From assembly GCA_026874595.1 (NCBI GenBank), contig CM049313.1:44976659-45040658 (forward strand): a stretch of 64,000 nucleotides of DNA, given 5' to 3'. The stretch comes from Sipunculus nudus. Lineage: Eukaryota > Annelida > Sipuncula > Golfingiida > Sipunculidae. Positions 27,701 to 39,700 of this stretch are shown in pieces. Each line of letters starts with the position of its first letter. Position 1 is the stretch's first letter. A program made the translations under genes and the position numbers. The notes beneath the pieces are model-generated. The model saw only the letters and a list, made by a program, of their open reading frames with translations, did no database searches and was not told the DNA's origin.

Positions 27701-30700
27701 TTTGACTCACCTTTCAGTAGGGGAAGAACCCTATTGATTTTTAGGTCACAAGATATTGGGTCTAGGTCACAGGATCCACGTTTTGGGAGAGATCCTTAAA
27801 ATATGTATATGTACACCAATTCAGCTGAGCATTAAGACCCATGGGTCCCTACTATTTATATTTAAGACATGAAAGAGGTACATTCAGCCATTATATTATG
27901 TTTTGAATCTGTTATTTCTTTAATATTCAACTTGTTTGAAACAGTATTCCTGAAACAAGATGTTTAGCTCTCATCTCCACTTTTTTCAGTAATTTATAAT
28001 TTTACAGGGTTTAATACATTTCCAGTCATTTTTACAGCCATATTCCAGTCACATTGTTGAAAAACTTATACTTTTACAAATATTTGATCATGAGAGCCTC
28101 GATCCTTCATAAAAAATGCACAGTCAATATGACTGCTAGGATTTTATACAATAATCTCATAATCAAATGCAGCTGAGCACAGTGACCCTCAGGCCCCCTG
28201 GTAAGAGTGAGGCCTCCTTCATAACTCACCCTTAAGGCCTACAGTGTCCAAATCAGACAAGTGTGCAACTGGATGTAGAGTATTCTTGTTGCATACAGTT
28301 TATATTTTTTACAGTTTCGTGGATGGAGGTGTATTTCTGCTCGCGAATGTGAAGAAATGAAAGCAGAGGGAAAGGATAACTGGAAACTATTTAAAAATCA
28401 GTGTTTAAAGGAATGTCCCCATGGTTACCGCGACTCTGAAGAAAATCGGCATCGTTGTGTTCAGTGCAAAGGAAGGTGTCCCAAAGGTGCGTTGATTCAT
28501 CATCTTTTTAGCATATTCCACCCTTGTAGATTATTGTTAGCTCAGCTGACTATAAGTCATCTGAGCTATAGTCGTGGTCCATTGTCCGTCGTCCGTCCGT
28601 CTGTCCGTCCGTCCGTCCGTCCGTCCGTCCGTCCGTAGATGTGGCACGTTTTGAAACCGTAAGACCTAGGAATCCAAAATTCAGCATAATGTTAGATGTC
28701 CCCAAGATCTCCTACCAAACCGAAAACTAGGTCTTTGCGACTTCGTTCCTTTGAGAAATTAAGGAAAAACCTCAATTTTTTATTAAAAACCTATTTTTCA
28801 CACTTCAGGACTGCCTTATATCAAAACCACTCATCTGTTTTTCCTCATATTTACCATAAATATTCCTCTATATAGTTCCTATGTACATGCCAGAAATTAA
28901 GTCTGTAAAGTATAAATTCTTTAAGTTATGGGCCCAAACAAAATGGACTTTGTAAAAAATCAGGAAAAATAATTACTCACTTAACATGAAAAATTTTGAA
29001 ACTAGAGTCTATTTTCTCAAGTATATAACTATTTTTAATTAAGATTCAATTGTTTACCCAAAATTAGATCTGAATTTTGTAAATTGTTTAAGTTATTAGC
29101 ATAAAAAAAAATCAGTACCTTAAATTTTGCCCAACTTTGACCATGGCACATTTTTTTCCTGTAAGCACCATTGATTTAATTTTCACAGCATGTAAACATA
29201 AATATTTAGTTTGTCTAAATCTGAAATCTGAAAATAAAAGCTTGAAAATTAAGCTAGTTATTGATTTTTTTTTCTGTAGTCACTTGCTTTGATTACAGAT
29301 GCAGGGTTCCACTCCAGGTCACTGGAAGTCAGCTATGCCAGGGTTTCTGATTTGTTACAGTCACTGGGGGAGATCCCCTGCTGTGACAGGTGTACAGTTA
29401 TTCTCATATCACCACCCCAATCACCCCCCCCCCCCCTGCAAACCCAACCCAAAGTGTTATGAGGTAATTGTTATTGTTTTCACTGTATCTCCTTAATTGT
29501 AATGCTGTTTCCACTCCGATATGAAAAAACTTTCCTTGAAAAAAAATTCAAGGTGTAATCCAGAAGATGCAATGTTGTGTAATGTAGCATTTTTAAAGAA
29601 ATCAATTTTCTTTTAAATGATTTTAACAAATCTAATTGAACCCATCAGTATGCTTAAATTATTATAAAATATGAAGCACATTATGGATAAATAAAGACAC
29701 AATTAAAAATTGTGAAATCTAAATCAAGTATTATTTTTAGATATTTATTGTTTTGCAGATTTAAAAGATATATTTTTGTGGTAAAAAATAAATAAACATT
29801 TGTATGCATGATGTGGTGTTATCTGACAAGATTGAGATTTATGATGATGCAATTGAGAATTATGAATCAACTTTTATATTCAGATATATATGTTAAATTG
29901 GAAATGTATAGAAATATAAACTTAAATTAGAAAATAATTGATGTGATTAAAAAATCAGGATTTAATACAAACATTTGTTCATTATTTTCCTGCTTCAGCA
30001 GAATTTGAGATCAGGCTTTGTTTGCCCTGTTTTATGTTGTTAATTAGCTATATTTCAACTGTATACATTTCATAAAAAAATACATATATATTTAATAATA
30101 TATATTATACAAAAAAATAGATTCAATTGAACAAATGTGTAAACTACTGAAATGTCAACAGTTAATCAAAAACCAACTAATGATCATGGTAATAGTACAG
30201 ATCATTTGTTCACAAACTGCTCACATGCTTTAGTTTCAACATTAGGAAACACATGGTCAGGTCACAAAATATTTTTTGCAACAATTTCTTGCTCATCAAT
30301 ACAAACCAATCATATAAACCAACCATGGCCTTTATTACCTCTTCCTCTTACACTTTATCTCCATTTGATATTATTTTAGATTTTTACCTTCAAGGTTAAC
30401 GTCAGCTGAGCACAGTGACCCATAGGTCCCTTGTTTTTGGTTTACTGCTCTGTATGTTTCCACAAGATACCTGGAGAATTTTTGCTCAAGTTTCTATTGA
30501 ATGTGTTTTAAGGTTTAGAGTGTGAATGTCCCAAAGTGATTAAATTCTGGTATAAATCTCCATGAAAATAACCCCAGATGAGCATTTTATTTTTTTTGAC
30601 AGAGTTGTAAATCTGAAATTTATCGAGATATTTTGTGATATCATGAGATCAGTATCTGAACTCAAGGATTTGTATCATGACACAATTGTTAGTACTTCCT

Positions 30701-33700
30701 GCCATGTTTCAAAGACTACCTACAAACTGGTAAATTCCCCAGAGTTTTCGGACAAAGCAGTACTGCCTGTTTGTTAAACACAATTGTTTTTGACATACCA
30801 ATATTAATAAATATTTGATATTTATATAACAATTACTGCTAATAAAGAATTTCATGGATTACCATAAAGTAAATGGTTTCCTTGAAAATATTTTTTTTTC
30901 TGAACACAGTAAGGCCCTGGTTAAGCAATTATCTTTAGGTTATAATCCTTAAACTTAAAGGTTATTTTTTTGTACCAAAACTTTGGACAGAAATGTATAT
31001 CATGAAATCATGATTATAAGCAAGTTAACAATATGATTATCCCAGCTATCAGATACTTTTATTAGATACCAGTTACTGTCCCAACCATGGTGTGCCAGCC
31101 AACCATAATATGCTACCCTTGCACCAGAGGTCACCCTTCTGCCAGGGGTCATTTCTACTCAGTACAAACCTCTTCCAGTTAGGCATTGTGGGATGGCCGT
31201 CTCAATTGCCATCTTTAAAATCAAAATTTGTTACACCTTTTGTTAATATTTCACATGGTAATGCTTAAAAAACATTTCTTATTCCATGAAGTCTTTACTA
31301 CACAATACACCCATGTTTATGTAATTGGCCCTAAAACAGTTCTTGTCTAACATATTCAAAATTACTGCATTACCCTCTACACTGCATTTATAATTGCGCT
31401 GCTGGTGTATTAAGAAGCCCCGGTGCATTGTAGTGATGCCCACAAACCCTTAGCAGTCTTACTCTTGTCAGTCTCATACTGCCCAGTGAGACGGTATGCA
31501 TTATGTTGATATAAAAATTATTATCTATCTATGCCAGCTATTTACCAACCATTTGTATGGAACTTAAGTGAGTTCTGGCTTACTCTTTTTACATATTAAT
31601 GAACTCTAAGTAATTCCTATTTTAGAAAAGTTCTTATAATGCCTCTTTGATGGATGTATGAACTTTTTATCTGCAAGCTGTGTGTTCAGCAAGCTGTGTG
31701 TGAACACAGCAGTCTTGACGAACAGAAAAAGTATATAACCTTAGGTGGTTGGTGTCAGTCGTCTGGACTTTCTGGCCTATTTTTATAAAAGGTTCTAGGT
31801 ATAATTTTTAGTTACCTGAGGTCAGATATCAGAAATAGCCCCTTAAAAAGACTTCAGATTGTGCTTCACAAAGCAGAAGATACTGCCTTATATGATGTGA
31901 ATATGATAAGAAAGACAGCCAATTTGTGAAAGATTTCAGTCTATCCTGCGTGAGATGGTATTTTGATCTGGCTTTGTCAAGTGAACAGATCACATTCACT
32001 AATAATTAGTTACTATCATAATTGCTCTCTTACCTTAGCAAATTTAAAATCTGGCTTGATTTCAATACCAAGTGTGATATATATATAGAATATTTCTTGA
32101 AAATTATTGGCCCTGCCTGATTACACCTTGATTTGCAGATTGCAGAATATTTAAGAATTAACATTTGACTGCATAAGCAAGTACATTTTCTTTTATATAT
32201 TTTGTTTACAGTTTGCAAAGGAGATTCAATAGATAGCGTTTCCTTCGCCCAAAGCCTCGCTGGTTGTACGATCATAAACGGCCACCTGCTGATTCACATA
32301 CAAGGCGGAGGTAAATAAATTCTCAGTTTAATTCTCAGTTTTCTCAGATTGTTACATTTATATAAATCAATTGCAATAATTAATAAACTTAAATATTAAA
32401 ATATTTAAAGGATATATCCTTCTGATATGTACATTTATTTTAGTTTTCAGCATAGATTTTATTAACATGTAATGAAAAGGAGCGATTTCTGTTGGTGGTT
32501 TGTAAAGTATTCGATTATATCAATGATTGGTCATTTCCTTTCTTAATGAATTAAATCAGTTGCATTATTGCATTATTGAAATCTTGTGTGTACACATCCA
32601 TGATGTCATACTATCTTGGTAAAGTATTTTAAAATGTTACCAAAGATATAAGATAAATAAAACATAAAACAGTGAACAGCATTAAAACTTAACTTTAACC
32701 AATGAATGTGTCAACAACCTTGCCATGACCTTGACCTTTCAGCTAGGTGTACAAATTTTATTTACTCAGTCAATATTTTAGGTATAATTCTATGCAGTAG
32801 ATTTCAGGGTAATATAGATGGTCCACAAAATATTCGATTAATAATCCATCATTGGTCATTTTAGTTATTCTGTCATTTAATATGATTTAACAAACCATTG
32901 CTACCACTTATTTCTATACTCATGGCTGTTTCTCATAAAAAAAAACACACACATAATAAACTGCCATTTAATATGTGTGGTTGTTGCTAACCAGTGTGCA
33001 TGAACAACACGTGATACTAACTCTTGATTGGTCAAGGGCCATATTCTTGGGGACAGGGGCATGAAATAATTTACGCGGCCTGGCCACTGGCTGATCTCAC
33101 ACTCAGATAAACAAGGAAAAAAGGGGAAAAAATACTCCTTTGTCCATAGCTGTAAGCAAAGCTGACCATGCCAGCTGATCAGAGGAGACTTTAAACGGGT
33201 GCTTAGGGCAGTTCCCTTGGCCACACAATGGCAACAGTGACAGGAATGTCTGTGATAAATTTACATGTTATAAATGCAAGTACATTTAAAACTTACCAAT
33301 ACCTTTTAAGTGTGTAGGCCTATTTAACTGTTATTGCAAGAATCATTATCAGTCTTAAAAAATGTACTCATGGCTTGAACTCATACACTATTCTAGATCT
33401 ATATCAAGTTCCTATTTTGTATGTTATGTCAAGGAGTTTACAGGACTGGAGTAACAACTGTCAGAAGCCCTGCCAGGTCGCGAGTGTCAGTCGTGCGCTA
33501 ATTGCAATTAAGACATGATAAGCCCATTAACTCTATTGTACGCCTATTGTGCCGCGGTGTCAGGCGCAGCGGCGGCATGGCCTTTGATAAAGCGAGCCTG
33601 CTAGATGTTACTTCTGCGGTCCGCTGTAGCTCACTGAAGCGGAGAGCGATATATCCAGTAACTGAGCAGTAAATCACTGGAATAACATTGACCGGAATTA

Positions 33701-36700
33701 TGAATGCGCAAATGGTTTGTTTTGACAAGAATTATGCGCAACAAATATATCTAGAGAGGTCTCGTGTTGAGGAATCACTTGACCAATTTTTGGATAGATG
33801 CGGACACTCTACATCAACTTATGCCGTGATTCATGACGAACGACTGGTAAGTGTAAACCTTACTTTCCCTGAATAACTTCGGAATTATAAAAAATTCCAT
33901 CAGTTCCCACACTTCTGACTTATATTAATAATTGGCCATGTATTATAGTATTCTGACGATAAAAAAAATTTTTAGCTTATGCTCGGATGACTTTCATTTT
34001 GATGGATAACAGCGAGCCATTGTCCGCTCTGTCACTGACGGCGTTGTTCTCGTATTATCGCCCATATGTACCGCAGCCAAGCTATAGCTCAGGCGTCATT
34101 AGCAACGAAACCTTCACACACGTTTCCCACACATATGGAAATATGGTGTTCAAACTTATGATTGTTTAAATATATATATTAAGTACTACCGGAGATAAAT
34201 TTCGCGTTAGTTCACATTGGTGGTCTCCGGGAACTAAAGAGCTGTTCCGAAGTCACGCCGAAGGGTGGTCTCTCGCGCTGAATCAATTAGCGCCGGGCTT
34301 ATCAGCGGCATCTCTGTGTGCCATTGAGCAGCGAGTTTTATGACCCCCGTCAGCAACATCCGACACGGCCAGACTCTCACTTGATACTCCATCCCTGTAA
34401 ACTCCTTGGTTATGTATTCTTGAAGTCCATTTCACATGCCATTTTATTCTGCCATATTCATCAGTATCCTTTATGATGCACAATTTCTGGTTAACACCAT
34501 CTATAAGACTTTTCATTTTGTAAGCTCAAATAAATCCATATTACTGTTGCACTCCTAGTTTCATTTTCTGTCAAGCGTAACTAATGAGAAGGTTGTCCTT
34601 TTAAAGGGCAGTATTATCTCTCATTGACTGCCCCCCCCCCATCTGAATATATATGTTTGGAAGATATACAGGAAACTTGTCATTTTAAAAACCTAGTTTA
34701 AAGATTTGGGTTTCTTTTTAAAACTGGTTTAAAATATATTAAATACAGTGTTCAAAAATGCAATCAGTTTTATCGATTATGAAAATAAACAACCAGTCAT
34801 CAATATAACTGATGAATTTGATCACCACTAATATGTACTTATGTTTTATTGACAGCTCAAGTGTCAAAAGTGTTGGAGCAGTACCTGGGCTCAGTGGAAG
34901 AGGTGTATGACTATGTTTCCATCGTCAGATCAAACCAGCTGGCTTCTTTACACTTCCTGAAGAACCTCAGAGTCATTCACGGCAACCATCTGTATGACAG
35001 CAAGTACGTTCACAGGAAGTTTAAACCCTTTCAACATTCATGTTTACATGTGTCAAGGCCCAGGTCCATATATGGACCAGTCATGCTCATGAACAACGCC
35101 CCATACTTTTAAGAAAAGGACAATACCTTGTTGCACTGTAAGTTTGTACTTGGGTGAATACTGTTTCCCCCCAAAGATAATCCGCTACAGTTGAAAATCT
35201 GCACCCCCATTGTGAAAACCAGCAATCCTGTGTATAATACCCACCCTGTTTTTGGCCAAAATGACGTTGTATTTCAATAATCATTGAAATGTTTACTGGT
35301 TCTGTGACAGTGAACTTTCAAGAATGACTGTCAGACCAACACTTTCCTTTGTCTCTTAGATTTTACACAGAAGTAGATGGTTACAATTGAAATCATAGTA
35401 GATAGTCTGTTCTCCTTTAGTTGTCAAGTGTTAAAGGGACATAATCAGGAGCAATATTATGCCTATAATTTTCACATTATCAGTTCAGATTTGCTGTATA
35501 TAAAAGTTTTTTCCAGCAAAATCATCCCAGCTCACAGTCTCAGTACTGTGCATACGGCTGTTTAATACCTTGTTATGGCTCTGCATGTTGGTAAACACAG
35601 TCCACGTGTGTCTGTTTACCATGAGAAGGCCATGAAACAGGAGATTCAAATGTGAGCTGCAATACGCAATGTTTTGATCAGCAGGAACATGTATTGATTT
35701 GTTTCGGTTAATTCAGTCAGGGCATCTCCTGTTTGACATGTTTGGTAGCTGGGCAACACACATGCTGTGTTTATTTTGACACCTCTGATCACGCTCGGTC
35801 CACTCTTGTTTACAGGAATAAGCAAACCGTTTCAGGGCAATAGTCTAGCTGGTATAAATTTATTTTTAAAGTGAAGAAGCTTTTTTTCGGTATAATTCAA
35901 TAAGGTTTATAGATGATTGGGCCCCTTTAAGAAAGTTACACCATCAGGTCTAAAAGGAAGAGTTCCTGTGTCAAGGTGCAGCCTAACTATTTATGAGGCA
36001 AACATATCCAGGATTCAGTATGCAGAGAACTGGGGCTAGGTGCAGCCATGATTACTTATCTGATCATTCTGACCATGGGCCTGTCAGCAGTAGGCTAATT
36101 AAAACTAAGGGAGAAATTAGGCCAAGATTTCTCACTTGGGTCAAGTTGTTTTGATAGTATTTAATGTGTCATGGATCAGTTACAAGCAAATTTAAGAAGC
36201 CCCACGACACTGACCGTCCCCATTGCATTTAACACCATCTACCAACTAACAATGGTCTCAAACTTGTCAGAATAGCGGTGTGGTCATGCATATTTCAGTA
36301 GCATATCAATGGTATTAGTGTTCATAATTTTAAATATTCACTTTACTTTTATTTTAATATATTTTGAGCACTTCGGTTGATTCATTCTATTTAATGTGAA
36401 GCATTATTATTACTATAATTGAAAAATTTTTATTTTCAATAGATACTCCCTGGTTTTATTGGATAACCAGAATCTAGAGGAAATCTGGGACTTTGACACT
36501 CACCCTAACTTAACTATCAAGCGGGGCAACATGTCCATTCACCAGAACCCACGTCTGTGTATGAACAAGATCCAGGAGCTACGCAGGCGAACCGGGTTCA
36601 CAGAAAAAATCAACCCAACAGAGATTGGTACCAATGGAGACAAAGCCACCTGTGAGTATTTTCTAAGGCTGTGTATGCCACCCTTCTGCCAGAGGTGGTA

Positions 36701-39700
36701 TTACTCCAAACTGGCCTCTTCCTGGTTGGCCTGGACTACCTGACTAAACTGTTAAACTTTAAAATCAAAATTAGTCACATTTTCAAAGAAACTTCTTCAG
36801 TTTATATTCCTAATGCTGATACTTATAAATATAACATATTCCGTGAAGTCCTACCACAAAAACACCTGTGTTTTTATCATTTCCTTTGAAACAATTATTC
36901 TTATCCAACATATTTGAAAGGACTACATAACGCTCTTCCCTACATTTTTACCTACGACGCTGGTTTATGTAGAAACTGCGGTGCATTGTGGGAGTCAAGA
37001 TTATGATGCCCATAAACCCTAAACAACAGAGTCGTAGTCTTGCAAGTCCAAGTCTACACAGTGTAGGGCTGTATGTTGACAAGACTTAAACCTAAATTAC
37101 AGAAACTTTTCTCTTCTAATTCAGGCATGTAATTGAACTTGCTGCAGCTTAGGTGGATTAGATATAGGTTGGTATTGTGCGGCGCTAAAATCTGGCGGAA
37201 TATCATGTAACCTTCCTGGCCCTGTGTATACACACTTGCGACATTTGCAAAAGGGGAGATATTGCAAAAAATTGGGTTCGCGTGCAATTGTTAAGATTTT
37301 GTGCACATATCATTTGATATGTTTATTTTACATAAAAATAGTTTTACTCTGTGCATGTCTTTTGTAAAATTAGATTGCAAATATGAAGCCCTTGCAAAAA
37401 AATGAAAAATCATTAAATTTATACCTGCGAATATTAAGCCAACTACAGAATTAATCTATATTTAATGATACCTTCATCTCAAGGTAAACGATTTCTTCAT
37501 TTTCAGGTGAACATCAGGAAATCAAATTGCAAGTGTACAACACACAGAAGAATGTTGTGTTTGTGAATTTCACCAATATCAAACTGTCTGATGAGCGGGA
37601 ATTGTTGGGTTATGTAGCAAGATACAAAGAAGCGTAAGTGTTAACCTGTTCAGATTTTTGCCAGATGTTTTGAAAAGTACATTAGAATGGTAATGTATAT
37701 GTAATTACATATCCTTAAAAAAATTACCATTTCACACTATAAATACTTTGCTGTTTATGTGGAAATACATATTAGCATGTTAGTTTATGTAACTAAATGT
37801 AATGAAAATGAATGTAGATTTTCCCCTTCTAATGATTCTTACTTTTTACATAAATATATAAACACCGCACACTGAAACTTGTGTAAGTCAGACACTGGGG
37901 GGGGGGGGGGGGGGACTTTTGTCCGGATTAGTCAGCTGCCTTGTCCTGTATAGAGGAGTTTTATATTGTTAATTCTTCTATGAATGTTACTCATGTCTTC
38001 TATTTTATTTTTATTTATACATTTGAATATTTCGCCATGACCAGTGCTAGTTTCACATGGTCATGACCTCAGAGCATGTGATTCCTGTACACCCTAAAGG
38101 ACCTTACTTTGTACTGTACAAGCTGAAGGGACCAGAAAGTTTGTCCTTTGTCCGGGATATTGAGTTTATGCTAAACATAAAATATAGGTCAATTTGAAGG
38201 GACTATGGTATAATGTCCGCATTGGTGAGTTGCCCATCCTACTGAAATTCTGGAGAAAGGATATATATATATGGTGTATTTTATTAAGGATGACTGTATT
38301 GTTTAAAGCTTGAGTTCATGATGGGTTTGTTTTTCTTACAGTCCTGAGAGAAATTTAACAAAGAGGGGCGCCCATAACCTTTGTGACAGTGATGGGTAAG
38401 TGTGACATACAGGTATGTTTAATGTATCGTTAAGTTGGTGTATTCTATATTATGGTCTATGGTTATTTTGGATTTTAGGACTTCCTGTTGGAAGGCTATG
38501 TATTTAAGGCTGTAATCAGGTTTTACACATATCATATGGCTCATTTTACACACGGTGATGTTACTAAAATTTTCAAGAGAATTCCGGACAGTCATTGTCT
38601 TCCTGGCTTGCAGCTTCTACAATCATTCATTTGGCATTTTATTCACTTGGCTTATGTCCATAGCACCTCTAAAACATATGAACATGATGTGTATGTAAAA
38701 AATGATCAGCATTTAATACTTTTGCCTGTAAGAGTAATCAAATTATTTTTTTCTTGACAGTTGGATGTCCCTGGATGTACAGTCCGATACCAACCAGACT
38801 TTCGTCTTATTTATTATTTATGATTTGAAGTCCTGGACTCAGTACGGTGTCTATTTGGAGACCTATACACTATCAAGTGCAGTTTTAGGAGGAGAAAGTA
38901 AAATCACATATTTCCGGACCAATCCTGATGGTTAGTACGACTTTTATTTGTAAGAACAAAATCGTATATTGTCACCAGTGATGTAGGACTTGGACCCGTG
39001 TCAGTCTGAGTCATCTAAGGCCTGATGTCAAGATGGGAAAACACTGTAGTTGGCTTCATATTTGTGAGGCTGAAATTTCACGATATCTTCATTTCTAATG
39101 ATTCACGAGGGTTTCATTTTTGCGACCTCACCAGAATCTTTTGCAAAGCCATACCTGTGTGTATTATAAAATGAGAATAAGTCATGAGTTTGTGATATTC
39201 TTCTCATGTAACGATTGGCCCATACACACAGCACATTTAGTTTAGTTCAAATTAAAGGGAACATTTTCCCTATACCTGCATGGATGTAATTTATTATAAA
39301 ATTTCTCACTGTTCTAACCTATTCCAATACAAGTATTGGCTACTCTAAAAAAGAAGGACATACTCAATACGTCAATTATTCCGGAGGGTTTAATTTTCGC
39401 GACTATTTCCCATTCATGAATATCGCGAAAATTAAAACCCTCGTGAACAAAAAGCCAACCACAGTATCATAAAGACTTGTAAGTGCAAACTGTGCTCAGA
39501 AGATTTACAAAAACTACGGATTTAGATAGAGTTAGGACTGTACCAAAATCCATCTCTGTTGTAGAAGAACTTTTAAATGTAATTCAACGTTAATAAAACA
39601 ATCGTGTAAACTAACACAAAAATACACTGATGATTTCAGGTCCCATTTTTAAAGAGGCTCCATTGAGGGCTTTGCATTCATGACAGGAATTTAACCTAGT

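Larger units (their letters stand above)
17772..28314. other. InR: Intron E2-E3 (10543 bp), repeat-rich
   Basis: The longest intron in the window, from gtcagt to ttttacag. It contains an F3-type element with an insertion, a long F1 copy, a decayed minus-strand reading frame, AT microsatellites, a short F1 copy and an F1 3' end. E2 and E3 join without loss of Cys-rich domain sequence, so no exon is missing. Confidence 0.8.
28487..32211. other. InR: Intron E3-E4 (3725 bp)
   Basis: From gtgcgt to gtttacag. It holds an F1 copy from 28537 to 30438 and a dispersed repeat at 31081 to 31500; the rest is AT-rich with no exon evidence. Confidence 0.8.

Noticed and set aside
30562-30777. 71-codon + frame in intron E3-E4
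   Set aside because: Reasonable composition and an acceptor-like tract nearby, but no domain, no donor, and not needed for InR.
34283-34516. 77-codon minus-strand frame beside the CpG-rich island
   Set aside because: Composition is protein-like but there is no recognised domain and no clear splice context; too weak to list as a gene.
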